Below, piece by piece: positions 54,625-63,627 of a stretch of DNA of 64,000 nucleotides. Position 1 is the stretch's first letter. Each line of letters opens with the position of its first letter. The notes below the pieces were generated by a model. It did not search any database. It was not told the origin of the DNA and saw only the letters and a list, made by a program, of their open reading frames with translations. Position numbers and translations under genes: made by a program. Source of the stretch: Ohessyouella blattaphilus (GTDB lineage Bacteria; Bacillota; Clostridia; Lachnospirales; Lachnospiraceae); contig NZ_JAMXOC010000002.1 of the NCBI RefSeq assembly GCF_024721265.1, positions 186,001 through 250,000 of the forward strand, written 5' to 3'.

Positions 54625-56160
54625 TTACTGATTGTAATACTGGTCAAAGACCGCCCCGGCCACATCGGTTGCCCGACCAGCCCCGTCAGATTTCTCGATT
54701 ACCACACTGACGACTAAATCCGGGTTATCCATATTGGAAAAACCAACGAACCATGAGTGGTTCTTTTCCATTTCATCACTATATTCTGCGGTGCCTGTCT
54801 TGCCAGCCACATCGTAGCCACCGCGTCCTAGGTTGCTGGCTGTCCCGTAATCCACTACTTGCTTCATATATTCTTTCAGCTGTGACGCTTCTGCAGCAGT
54901 CATTAACGCCCCATAGCTTTTTGGCATCTTCTTTTCTACTACGCTACCACCATTATTCTGGGTGTAGTCTAGAAGATAAGGAGTCATTAGCTCCCCGCCA
55001 TTAGCAATCGCTGCGGTAATAAGAGCCATATGATAAGGACTTACCTGAACCTTCCCTTGTCCCATGGCCGTCATCATCTTATCGCCATCACTAGCGGCAG
55101 CGGTTATTCCCGTATGACTAACGGTATTCCCAAAGCCGCCAGGCAGCTTTTTTTCAAAAAGCAGTTCTTCTGCCGTCTTTTGAAATCTGTCTTGGTTAAG
55201 ACTAAGACCAATATTAGAAAAAGAGGTATTACAGGAATAGGCTACGGAATTTCCTAAATCCTCATGACCGTGAGCCGTATTGTTGTAACAAGCGATACTG
55301 ACACCGTTATAGTCGATAACGCCTGAGCAATCGTAGGTGTAATTTCCATAGGTATCAGGATTTTCCCGCATATATTCTAAGGTGGTTACCAGTTTAAAGG
55401 TAGACCCTGGTGCGTAGCTACCGTTACTAACCCGGTTAATAAGGACGCTATTTTCATCAGAGTTAAGACCTTCCCACTGAGCAGACACCTGATTAGGGTC
55501 AAAGCTCGGTTTCGAAACCCAGGCAAGAATCTTCCCAGTGCTTGGCTCAATGGCGACGACAGCTCCGTTAAAGGAACCAAGAGCATTATAAGCGGCCTGC
55601 TGAAGACTGGTGTCTAAAGTGGTGACCGCACTATCACCTGGCTGCTTCTCATCAGCAAAATCTGCCTTAATCTTATCTAAAATAAAGGCATTAGATGTTA
55701 GTAGGTCAAAGTTTAGAGTGGACTCTAAACCGGCTTTTCCGTGAACGTTATATCCTACCACGTGACTGTAGAGATCACCGTAAGGGTACACTCTGGCCTC
55801 ACTGCCGTCTTCGGCTTTAACAGTCTCAGCTAACACTTCCATATTTCGGTCGTAGATGGTACCTCTGGTTATGTACTTTGCATAATTATCCTGTCTGGCG
55901 TTATACGGGCTTCTGACTACTTCATCGGCACGCACTACATTAAAGTAGACAAGATAACCGATGAGACAGAGAAACACCGCGACAAAACTATAGGTAACAA
56001 AAGCAAACTGTCGATTTCTATCTTTCTTTTCTCTCTTCTTTTGCTTGTTTTCTTTTTTATAGGCCCTTCGCTCTTTGGCGGTCATTTCCTGAATTCCCAG
56101 CTCTTCTTCCAGCTTTTCTAGAGCCTGCTTCTCTTCGTAACTTTTTCTTCCTTTGCTCAT
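54625..56160 (-). CDS. Class B penicillin-binding protein transpeptidase
   Basis: About 511 aa from ATG 56160 (AGAGGAAG upstream); ATG 56085 is an alternative. A basic cytosolic tail, one span, a short pedestal, then the transpeptidase: APGSTFKL (Ser/Lys), YSCNTSF (SxN), AGKTGTAEY (KTG). Partner of the FtsW-type polymerase upstream. If 56160 is right the genes overlap by 104 bp. FtsI/PbpA subgroup not resolved. Confidence 0.92.
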   Translation of the reverse strand: MSKGRKSYEEKQALEKLEEELGIQEMTAKERRAYKKENKQKKREKKDRNRQFAFVTYSFVAVFLCLIGYLVYFNVVRADEVVRSPYNARQDNYAKYITRGTIYDRNMEVLAETVKAEDGSEARVYPYGDLYSHVVGYNVHGKAGLESTLNFDLLTSNAFILDKIKADFADEKQPGDSAVTTLDTSLQQAAYNALGSFNGAVVAIEPSTGKILAWVSKPSFDPNQVSAQWEGLNSDENSVLINRVSNGSYAPGSTFKLVTTLEYMRENPDTYGNYTYDCSGVIDYNGVSIACYNNTAHGHEDLGNSVAYSCNTSFSNIGLSLNQDRFQKTAEELLFEKKLPGGFGNTVSHTGITAAASDGDKMMTAMGQGKVQVSPYHMALITAAIANGGELMTPYLLDYTQNNGGSVVEKKMPKSYGALMTAAEASQLKEYMKQVVDYGTASNLGRGGYDVAGKTGTAEYSDEMEKNHSWFVGFSNMDNPDLVVSVVIEKSDGAGRATDVAGAVFDQYYNQ

Positions 56161-57466
56161 TTTCTTCCTCTTCTCTAAGAATATAAAGCCCCTGAATAAT
56201 CGCAAACATAATCAATGTACTTAGTAAAGAACTACCGCCGTAGCTAACGAGTGGTAAGGTTACCCCTGTAGAGGGAATAAACTTGGTAACACCACCAATC
56301 ATGACAAACACCTGAAAGATGTAAACCGTTCCTAGACCTAAGGCTACTAAGCGATAAAACATGCCCTTTAGTTCCATAGCAATATTCAAAAACATAATGT
56401 AGACACTAATACAAATCAGAATTAGACAGATGCCAAAAATCAACCCTAACTCTTCACAGATGGCCGAGAAGATAAAATCTGACTCAGCTACAGGTATCTT
56501 TTCGGGCTCACCCTGCATAAGTCCCACACCTAACCAGCCACCAGTAGCGATGGCAAAGAGGGACTGGGCTACCTGGTAACCGCCGTAATCGTAATTGGCA
56601 AAGGGATCCTGCCAAGCCTGTACCCGGACCTTAACGTGGCTAAAAAGCTTAAAGCCAAGTACCGAAGCCCCAGCCCCAGCTACCCCGCCAGCAAGTAGAT
56701 ATAGCGGTTGCTTTGTCGCTACATACAGCATGGTAAGATAAACCACAAAGAGAATGAGCCCCGCTCCTAAATCCGTACTGTATACGAGAATCAGAACGTG
56801 CAGAGCCGCTACCGCCGTAGTAAACACGATATTCTTAAAGCTCAAACTATACTTAAAACTTGATGCCACAAAGAATACCAGCAAGATTTTAATAAACTCC
56901 GAAGGCTGAATGCTAAAACCGCCAAAGGTAAAGCCAAGGAGCGCACCGCCAGAAGCCTTTGCCAAAAGCAGTACCGCTAAGAGGGAAACAATCCCTACGC
57001 CGCCATAGATGTACCGCAGTTCCGAAAGCACCTTTAGCTTCTTAATGATAATAGGCACCACTAGCGAAATTCCAATGCCGATAGCGGCAAAGATAAACTG
57101 CTTAAAGGCCAACTCATACTCTAGGCGCGTCAGCATAATAAAGCCAACTGTTAGTAGCATACACATATTATTTAGGACCACTCGGGATACTTTCGGGTAT
57201 AGTTTTGTATACGCCAATATAGTGGTTGCTAGTAGCACCACTTGCAAACCATATAGCCCAGCAATCTGTACATCAAAATCCTTTTGCATAAAGAGAATCA
57301 AAAAAGAAATCAAATGCAATAAAAACATCAGGACATTTTGATTGCGTAGCATATCCCGCTTGCTATCCGGATCCCAAGTGCTAAATACAGCAAAACAGGA
57401 ATACGTATAGACAGCCATAAGGATAATGATTACGTATTTTGATATTTCCACAATAAGATGACTCAT
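56057..57466 (-). CDS. FtsW/RodA/SpoVE-family SEDS glycosyltransferase
   Basis: 469 aa, about ten membrane spans. SEDS signature VTLPLVSYGGSSLLSTLIMFAIIQGL-type segment near residue 400 and the earlier FILSAICEELGL-like SDFIFSAICEEL. Polymerises peptidoglycan together with the PBP. A basic 40-residue tail overlaps the PBP gene. Confidence 0.93.
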   Translation of the reverse strand: MSHLIVEISKYVIIILMAVYTYSCFAVFSTWDPDSKRDMLRNQNVLMFLLHLISFLILFMQKDFDVQIAGLYGLQVVLLATTILAYTKLYPKVSRVVLNNMCMLLTVGFIMLTRLEYELAFKQFIFAAIGIGISLVVPIIIKKLKVLSELRYIYGGVGIVSLLAVLLLAKASGGALLGFTFGGFSIQPSEFIKILLVFFVASSFKYSLSFKNIVFTTAVAALHVLILVYSTDLGAGLILFVVYLTMLYVATKQPLYLLAGGVAGAGASVLGFKLFSHVKVRVQAWQDPFANYDYGGYQVAQSLFAIATGGWLGVGLMQGEPEKIPVAESDFIFSAICEELGLIFGICLILICISVYIMFLNIAMELKGMFYRLVALGLGTVYIFQVFVMIGGVTKFIPSTGVTLPLVSYGGSSLLSTLIMFAIIQGLYILREEEENEQRKKKLRREAGSRKAGRRAGNSGNDRQRAKGL

Positions 57467-57472
57467 AATTAC

Positions 57473-59521
57473 TTATACTCCTCTGTTCCAATGCCCTTTC
57501 GTATAATCTACGCCAGGACCAGTCTGCGCTTCGTTACCTAAAAGCACCTCCCGGACCTCTTCACCCTCTTCACCTGTGAAGTAATAGAGAAAACCTTGGG
57601 GAGAAAGGCGACTGAGTGCTTCTGTCTCCTTTAAGAGACTTAAGATAGCGCTATTATAGATTACATTATAGCAGTATTTATCACTATTTTTAACCGGAAA
57701 TTTTTTCTGATAACGATCCACCAATTCGCCCTCTGTTAAAGTCACCTGCTGAGCCGTCACCATTAGCGGAATCCGACCATAGACCATCAACACCATGGGG
57801 GTATTTAAATCTCTTAGTTCATGGCGATTAAGCTCTAGCGGATAGCTAAGCACGTCTACCCCTTGGGCTTTTAAAAACGAAACTGCATACTCGTTAAACG
57901 TATAGAGCCTAGGCGAAGCGATAATTTCTCCTTGGTAACCGTTCTCTTTTAGGTAGGCCAGTTCATCCAGATTATGAATATATACGCCCCTATATTTTTC
58001 TAACTGCTTTAGTGCCACTTGCTTTTGGCGACTAGGACGAAAGATAATCGGTAATTCTAGATAGCCCTTTTCTTCAGCACCTGATAATACCGCTTCTGTG
58101 CCGATAAGTTGCTGGTCCCTATCTAGTGAGAGTGCTGCCTCTAACTGGGCTTTTGTCGATACGTGGATCAAATTTATTTGTGATTGCGACTTTACCACTG
58201 GCGCTTTTTCGTTAACAGCTAGCGTTCGCGGCGTTCTTTTAGAAAACCATTCCTGTTCCCTAAGATAACAGTCTAGCAAGTTATTCTTAAGACTTTTTAA
58301 AGCAATACGCCGAATTTCATTAAGAGCACCCATAGCTAAATAAAGCCCTTCATCTAAATCGACCTGGATATGCGCAAATACAAACGGGGTGTTGCCCGTC
58401 TTTTTTAACCGTTTTTCAACCGCGGCAGCAGATAAGGGCTGATTCATTGCCGGTGAAGGCACTACCCCATAGACAGTTGCCTCACTCCCGCCACTGCTAA
58501 CGCGAAAGCAGATCTCCTGACCACTGCGAATAGTTATTATGCCTGTACAAGTTATTTTTTTCTCAGGGATTTCTTGGGCTTCTATAACCTCCTCAAGTTT
58601 CCCTTCTGGACGATTAAGAGAAAGCATACTGCCCTTTTGGCTCTCCTTGTAATATCCATTACTATACCCTCGGCGGCGATAAGCACTTTGCAAACTCTTC
58701 ACATCCGTTTTCGCCACCTGATACTGCTGGGGACTGGCCAAATAAAGATCAATATATTTGCGATATATCTTTACCACCTGGTACACATAATCCGGCGACT
58801 TCATACGTCCCTCGATTTTGAAAGAGACCACACCCGCCTGAATCAGCTGAGGAATCAGGTGTAACGTCTCCATATCCTTCATGCTAATTAAGGTCTGTTC
58901 ACGGTTATCGCCAAGGGAAAAAGGCAAGCGACAAGGCTGAGCACAAGCCCCCCGATTGCCACTTCTACCACCAAGCATACTACTAAAGAGACACTGTCCG
59001 GAGTAGCCGACGCACATCGCTCCGTGAATAAAGCATTCCAGCTCAATATCCACCGCCTCCTTAATCTCTCTCACTTCCTCTAAGGTTAGTTCCCTAGCCG
59101 GTACAATCCGGGTTAAGCCGTAATCCTTAAGAAGTTGGGCTCCGTATTTCGTCGTTAAGCTCATCTGGGTACTTGCGTGAATTGGTAGTCCTGGAAACTC
59201 TTCGTGAATCAGTTTGACTATACCTAGGTCTTGAACGATGACCCCATCGATTCCCGCCTCGTAATAAGGGGTTAAAAACTCGCGAAACTCCTCTAACTCT
59301 CGTTCTTTGATTAAGGTATTTACTGTCAAATAGATCTGCTTTCCATACAAATGGGCATAGGAAATTCCCGCTAGCAAATCCTCCGTCTCCGGATTCTTAG
59401 CAAACGCCCTGGCCCCAAACTTCTGGCCACCTATATAGACCGCATCTGCACCGGCGCTAATTGCTGCCTTAAGGCTAGCAATTGACCCCGCTGGTGCGAG
59501 TAACTCTACCTTTCTCTTCAT
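57473..59521 (-). CDS. U32-family protein, RlhA-like
   Basis: 682 aa from ATG 59521 (AAGGTGG 5 nt upstream). KVELLAPAGS start and the U32 pattern ECFIHGAMCVGYSGQC...S with a Cys cluster (CAQPC). The region ~320-430 (VEKRLKKTGNTPF, LNEIRRIALKSL) matches the DUF3656-type insert of E. coli RlhA, a 23S rRNA C2501 hydroxylation enzyme. Probably an RNA-modifying protein, not a protease. Confidence 0.87.
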   Translation of the reverse strand: MKRKVELLAPAGSIASLKAAISAGADAVYIGGQKFGARAFAKNPETEDLLAGISYAHLYGKQIYLTVNTLIKERELEEFREFLTPYYEAGIDGVIVQDLGIVKLIHEEFPGLPIHASTQMSLTTKYGAQLLKDYGLTRIVPARELTLEEVREIKEAVDIELECFIHGAMCVGYSGQCLFSSMLGGRSGNRGACAQPCRLPFSLGDNREQTLISMKDMETLHLIPQLIQAGVVSFKIEGRMKSPDYVYQVVKIYRKYIDLYLASPQQYQVAKTDVKSLQSAYRRRGYSNGYYKESQKGSMLSLNRPEGKLEEVIEAQEIPEKKITCTGIITIRSGQEICFRVSSGGSEATVYGVVPSPAMNQPLSAAAVEKRLKKTGNTPFVFAHIQVDLDEGLYLAMGALNEIRRIALKSLKNNLLDCYLREQEWFSKRTPRTLAVNEKAPVVKSQSQINLIHVSTKAQLEAALSLDRDQQLIGTEAVLSGAEEKGYLELPIIFRPSRQKQVALKQLEKYRGVYIHNLDELAYLKENGYQGEIIASPRLYTFNEYAVSFLKAQGVDVLSYPLELNRHELRDLNTPMVLMVYGRIPLMVTAQQVTLTEGELVDRYQKKFPVKNSDKYCYNVIYNSAILSLLKETEALSRLSPQGFLYYFTGEEGEEVREVLLGNEAQTGPGVDYTKGHWNRGV

Positions 59522-59560
59522 ACAAACCACCTTTTAATTAAATCAACGTTCTATTACGTA

Positions 59561-59587
59561 AGAAGGACATGCTTTGCATGTCCTTCT
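59561..59587. terminator. Hairpin between zapA and the U32 gene
   Basis: AGAAGGACATGC/GCATGTCCTTCT, 12-bp perfect stem, 3-nt loop; 8 bp after the zapA stop. No T-run on the minus strand, so it may be a processing or partial termination site. Confidence 0.5.
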
Positions 59588-59594
59588 AAATTTC

Positions 59595-59996
59595 TTAACC
59601 TTTTAATTGTGTTTCTAACTTGACGATGCGCATTTGCAGCTCTTTGTTTTCTTCTTTCAGCTTATCCATCGTCTTTTCCGCATTCTCTAGTTTAATCTGA
59701 GCCGAGATAAGTTCATGCTTCAAATCGTACATCTCCTTATCCTTCGTCTCAATATCCGTCTCTAACGTACCACCTTGTTTTCTGGCTTTAAAGTAGTCAT
59801 CGGCTATATTTAGCGCTAACAAAATACTGCGGGTCTCGGCATTCTGCTTGCGATAACCCTCACTATTACTACACTCCTCGATTTTATGATTTAAATAGCT
59901 GGAAACCTTCTGAAGATAATCTTCACTTTCAAATCCACTAAGTGTAAAGACTTTTCCGCCAATTAAGACTTCGGTGAAATTCTTTGATGATGCCAT
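59595..59996 (-). CDS. zapA: Cell division protein ZapA
   Basis: 133 aa. ZapA head domain (TEVLIGGKVFTLSGFESEDYLQKVSSYL) and a C-terminal coiled coil (~75-130). Bundles FtsZ. Upstream of the U32 gene, the usual clostridial order. Confidence 0.92.
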   Translation of the reverse strand: MASSKNFTEVLIGGKVFTLSGFESEDYLQKVSSYLNHKIEECSNSEGYRKQNAETRSILLALNIADDYFKARKQGGTLETDIETKDKEMYDLKHELISAQIKLENAEKTMDKLKEENKELQMRIVKLETQLKG

Positions 59997-60067
59997 AAGT
60001 GCCTCCTCATTGCTTTTTCATCTCTAAAAATCATTATAAACTAAATTGTGTGAAAAAACTACCATTT

Positions 60068-61069
60068 TTAGACATTTTCCCTAGGAATGCCTAAATGGCG
60101 ATAGGCTTTATCCATTACCAGGCGCCCTCTTGGGGTCCGCTGAATAAACCCGTTCTTTAGCAAATAGGGTTCGTAGACATCTTCAATCGTCCCCGCATCC
60201 TCTCCTAAGGAAGCCGAAAGGGTATCAAGACCCACTGGTCCCCCTGCAAATTTATCAATCATAACCTGAAGTAGTTCTCTATCCGTCTGATCAAGTCCCT
60301 CTTTATCCACATCAAGTAAATCTAAGGCATAATCAGCCACCTTCGCATCAATATGTCCTTCATACTTAACCTGAGCAAAATCGCGAACCCTTTTAAGCAA
60401 ACGGTTAGCAAGTCTAGGTGTCCCTCTTGAACGCTTTGCTAGCGCTGTCGCTCCCGCATCATCAATGCCTACTTCTAGCACACCGGCTGAGCGCTTAATA
60501 ATCGTCTCCAGCTCAGGAACTGTATAGAACTCCATTCGATGTACAACTCCGAAGCGGTCTCTTAAAGGGGCTGTTAACATCCCCGCTCTTGTGGTGGCGC
60601 CGATTAGCGTAAACTTCGGCAAATCAAGACGAATTGACCGGGCTGTGGCACCTTTTCCTATCATGATATCGATGGCATAATCTTCCATCGCTGGGTATAG
60701 TACCTCTTCTACCTGTCGATTTAGGCGATGAATCTCATCTACAAAGAGCACATCATTCTCCGCTAAGTTATTAAGGATAGCCGCCATCTCCCCTGGCTTT
60801 TCAATCGCCGGTCCTGACGTAACCTTTAAGTGAACGCCCATCTCCTTGGCAATAATACCTGCTAGCGTCGTCTTCCCAAGTCCCGGTGGTCCGTAGAATA
60901 AGACGTGATCAAGGGCTTCACTGCGGCCCTTCGCCGCCTCAATATAGACCTTTAAAATCTCCTTGGCCTTCTCTTGTCCGATATATTCATCCAGGCTTTC
61001 CGGTCGTAAGTTGTTCTCAATCCGGACATCTTCCTCGATATTTTCCGTCGTAATAATTCGCTTCTTCAC
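60068..61069 (-). CDS. ruvB: Holliday junction helicase RuvB
   Basis: 333 aa. Walker [12 protein letters not shown], Walker B FVDEIHRL, sensor ATTRAG, C-terminal winged helix ([10 protein letters not shown]). Motor for branch migration with RuvA; recU provides resolution in Firmicutes. Confidence 0.98.
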   Translation of the reverse strand: MKKRIITTENIEEDVRIENNLRPESLDEYIGQEKAKEILKVYIEAAKGRSEALDHVLFYGPPGLGKTTLAGIIAKEMGVHLKVTSGPAIEKPGEMAAILNNLAENDVLFVDEIHRLNRQVEEVLYPAMEDYAIDIMIGKGATARSIRLDLPKFTLIGATTRAGMLTAPLRDRFGVVHRMEFYTVPELETIIKRSAGVLEVGIDDAGATALAKRSRGTPRLANRLLKRVRDFAQVKYEGHIDAKVADYALDLLDVDKEGLDQTDRELLQVMIDKFAGGPVGLDTLSASLGEDAGTIEDVYEPYLLKNGFIQRTPRGRLVMDKAYRHLGIPRENV

Positions 61070-61085
61070 AGCAATTCCCCTTATC

Positions 61086-61688
61086 TTAACCGATTATATT
61101 TTTCAGTGCCAGCTTAAGCAGCGCCTCGACCTCAAGTTCATCGGCATTCGCCACCTTTTTAACCGCCTTTAAGGCTTCCGAATTACCGTATCCTAAAGCC
61201 ACAAGGGCTTGCACGGCCTCGGCTGTCTTTTCATTATCAGATGAGACGGCAAAATCCACGTCCCCATCCCCTCTTAGGGTGTCCTCGATATTTACCTTAT
61301 CAGCTAATTCGATAATCAGCTTTTCCGCAGTCTTTTTCCCCACACCTGGAGCCTTGGCGATAGCCTTAGCGTCTTTACCGATAATCGCGAAACGCAGTTC
61401 ATCCGGTGTCATAATGGAAAGGATTGCTAAGCCCCCCTTAGGACCAATGCCACTAACGCCGATTAAGAGCTTAAAGATATCCAAATCATCTCGCGTTAGA
61501 AAGCCAAAGAGCTGCATCGCATCCTCTTTTACATTTAGATAGGTATGCACCTTCACCTCATCGTGAAGACCACCTAAGCGGCTAATCGCTTCATTAGCCA
61601 TAAAGAGACCGTAGCCGATGCCACCGTTCTCGATTACCACATAGCCGTCATAGACAGCCACTAAATCTCCCTTAATATAATTAATCAT
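61086..61688 (-). CDS. ruvA: Holliday junction protein RuvA
   Basis: 200 aa. OB domain (INYIKGDL), HhH motifs around [14 protein letters not shown] and [14 protein letters not shown]-terminal UBA-like domain ([19 protein letters not shown]). Sixteen bp before ruvB; overlaps the upstream membrane gene by 4 bp. Confidence 0.97.
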   Translation of the reverse strand: MINYIKGDLVAVYDGYVVIENGGIGYGLFMANEAISRLGGLHDEVKVHTYLNVKEDAMQLFGFLTRDDLDIFKLLIGVSGIGPKGGLAILSIMTPDELRFAIIGKDAKAIAKAPGVGKKTAEKLIIELADKVNIEDTLRGDGDVDFAVSSDNEKTAEAVQALVALGYGNSEALKAVKKVANADELEVEALLKLALKNIIG

Positions 61689-62185
61689 CTTCCACTTCCC
61701 CTTATCTGTTTTAATCTACCCAGGACGCTCCAGGCGACGACGCCGAGCACAAACCCTGTCACTAATCCGGCAATCAGTAATACTGGTAAATAATAAATCA
61801 CCTGTCTCGTAGAAACCATGACCGCCGCTACCATCAGCTGACCTAAATTGTGAAACACGCCACCGGCAATGCTGACACCGACTACTGTGTTACGGCCAAT
61901 TCGCTTTAGTAGAAGCATCACTAGAAGGCTTAAAAGCGCACCGCCTAGACTGTACCATAGAGACGCCATATTGCCGAAAGTAAAGCCTGTTAACAGTACC
62001 TTCAGAACATCCAAGGCAATCACTTCACCTAGCGGAAATAGATATATTGCGATTACGATAACCAGATTTGCCAGGCCTAGCTTGATTCCTGGAATGCCAA
62101 ATCCTAAAGGCACTAAGCGCTCTACGTACCCAAGGATAAAAGCTAGGGCTAAAAGTAGGCCAAATTGTGATATTTTCTTCGTCAT
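61685..62185 (-). CDS. Gx transporter / heptaprenyl diphosphate synthase component I family
   Basis: 166 aa, about five membrane spans, Gly-rich (LGYVERLVPLGFGIPGIKLGLAN). Annotated as heptaprenyl synthase component I, but the fold resembles ECF S components. Grouped with the NusG-II gene and apbE, a common clostridial flavin/redox cluster. Confidence 0.85.
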   Translation of the reverse strand: MTKKISQFGLLLALAFILGYVERLVPLGFGIPGIKLGLANLVIVIAIYLFPLGEVIALDVLKVLLTGFTFGNMASLWYSLGGALLSLLVMLLLKRIGRNTVVGVSIAGGVFHNLGQLMVAAVMVSTRQVIYYLPVLLIAGLVTGFVLGVVAWSVLGRLKQIRGSGR

Positions 62186-62193
62186 GGCATCTC

Positions 62194-62574
62194 CTAATTC
62201 GTAGTGCTATCAAGCTCGCTTAACTGGTCACTTTCCACCGTGACTACCACTTTATGAGGTAAGCAGATAATACTCTCACCATTCTTGGAAATCGGTTTAT
62301 GATTCACGCATAAATGATCCGGGCAAGTGGCCGTAATCATCTTCGCTTGACCGTCCTTAATTCTTAATGTGTTTTTCCCGCCGAGAATCTGGACTTCCTG
62401 ATCTGTCTTTAACGAATATGTGCCAGTCTCCTTGCCTTCTACTTGAATCCTTACCTGCCCGCCTGCTTTAGCCGCAAATACAGTCCCAGCAAAAATCCCC
62501 CCGGCAACTAAGACAATCACCAATATTAAGATTACATCGTAGCGATTTAAATAGCGTTTTATCGTTTTCATCAT
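62194..62574 (-). CDS. NusG domain II-containing protein
   Basis: 126 aa. One span (~14-35), then an exported NusG-II domain with ATCPDHLCVNHKPISKNGESIICLPHKV, including a conserved Cys pair and CLPH. Role unknown; repeatedly next to Gx-transporter and apbE genes. Confidence 0.9.
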   Translation of the reverse strand: MMKTIKRYLNRYDVILILVIVLVAGGIFAGTVFAAKAGGQVRIQVEGKETGTYSLKTDQEVQILGGKNTLRIKDGQAKMITATCPDHLCVNHKPISKNGESIICLPHKVVVTVESDQLSELDSTTN

Positions 62575-62591
62575 CGTCCCTCTTCCTTAGC

Positions 62592-62620
62592 ATTCTAGCA
62601 CAGCAATGAGACAAAAGCAA
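62592..62620 (-). promoter_or_regulatory. Promoter of the NusG-II/ruvAB operon
   Basis: Minus strand TTGCTT (62620-62615), 17-bp spacer, TAGAAT (62597-62592). Confidence 0.6.
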
Positions 62621-62656
62621 CCAAGTGTTCGATTGCGATAAAGAGGAACACTTGGT
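62620..62656. promoter_or_regulatory. Inverted repeat between divergent promoters
   Basis: ACCAAGTGTTC (62620-62630) and GAACACTTGGT (62646-62656), perfect 11-bp arms, 15-bp gap; overlaps the apbE -35/-10 spacer and touches the divergent -35. Confidence 0.75.
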
Positions 62657-62661
62657 ATACT
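62633..62661 (+). promoter_or_regulatory. apbE promoter
   Basis: TTGCGA (62633-62638), 17-bp spacer, TATACT (62656-62661); predicted start at 62668, three bases before the ATG. Confidence 0.65.
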
Positions 62662-62670
62662 TTTATCACT

Positions 62671-63627
62671 ATGAAAAAACTATTATTATCACTAATTATT
62701 TGTTCACTATTTCTATGCAGTAGCTGTTCCACGCCGGATGCGGTGACCAATATTCAAGGAATGTATTTTGATACGGTGGTTACGATTTCGCTTTATGACA
62801 GGGAAAGTGCTAAGTTAAGTCCAGAAATCGAAGCCCTTTGCCAAAAATACGATGATCTACTATCCAAAACTAACGAAGAAAGCGATATTTTTCGTTTAAA
62901 TCACAGCGGAGGTACTCCCGTCGAAGTGGATGCGGGGACGGCTGAGCTCTTAACCTTAGCCAAGTCATACGCTGCCATGACCGATGGCTGCTTTAACCCG
63001 GCCCTGGGAAGCGTGACGAGCCTCTGGGATTTTAAAGACAAAAAAACAGTGCCCTCTAGCGCTGATTTAGAAGTAGCGCTAGAGAACACCAATTATCAAG
63101 ATCTGCAAATTGATGGGCAAACGATCACCTTAAACAATCCTTTGATGCAAGTAGATATAGGCGGTATCGCTAAGGGTTACATCGCTGATAAAATAAAAGA
63201 TTATCTGCTCTCTAAAGGTGTGGAAAACGCCTTGATTAACCTCGGCGGGAATGTCCTCGCTATTGGTGAAAAACCAGGGGGCAGCCCCTTTAAAATCGGT
63301 ATTCAAAACCCTCAGGAAGAGACTGGTGAAGCCTTAGCTGTTGCCGAAATTGACAACGAAAGCGTAGTTACCTCCGGTACCTACCAGCGTTTCTTCGAAC
63401 AAGATGGTATTCGCTACCATCATCTCCTTGATCCAGCTACCGGTTATCCGGCAGATAATGACTTAGAAAGCGTTAGTATTATCTGCGATTCATCCACAAT
63501 GGCAGATGCTCTTAGTACAGCCTGCTTTGTTATGGGCTATGAAAAAGGCGCTGCCTTTATCGAAAGCCTTGAGGACGTTCAAGGAATCTTCATCACTAAA
63601 GATTTGGTAGTCCATAAAATCGACTAA
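62671..63627 (+). CDS. apbE: FAD:protein FMN transferase, lipoprotein
   Basis: 318 aa. Signal peptide with lipobox LCSSC, so the ATG is fixed. ApbE attaches FMN to Thr of redox proteins on the outer face of the membrane. NQ-type motifs: FDTVVTISLY, DVGGIAKGYIAD-like VDIGGIAKGYIADKI, NLGGNVLAIG, HHLLDPATGYPA. No ribosome site lies at a usable distance. Its end overlaps the next gene on the other strand by 4 bp. Confidence 0.95.
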   Translation: MKKLLLSLIICSLFLCSSCSTPDAVTNIQGMYFDTVVTISLYDRESAKLSPEIEALCQKYDDLLSKTNEESDIFRLNHSGGTPVEVDAGTAELLTLAKSYAAMTDGCFNPALGSVTSLWDFKDKKTVPSSADLEVALENTNYQDLQIDGQTITLNNPLMQVDIGGIAKGYIADKIKDYLLSKGVENALINLGGNVLAIGEKPGGSPFKIGIQNPQEETGEALAVAEIDNESVVTSGTYQRFFEQDGIRYHHLLDPATGYPADNDLESVSIICDSSTMADALSTACFVMGYEKGAAFIESLEDVQGIFITKDLVVHKID

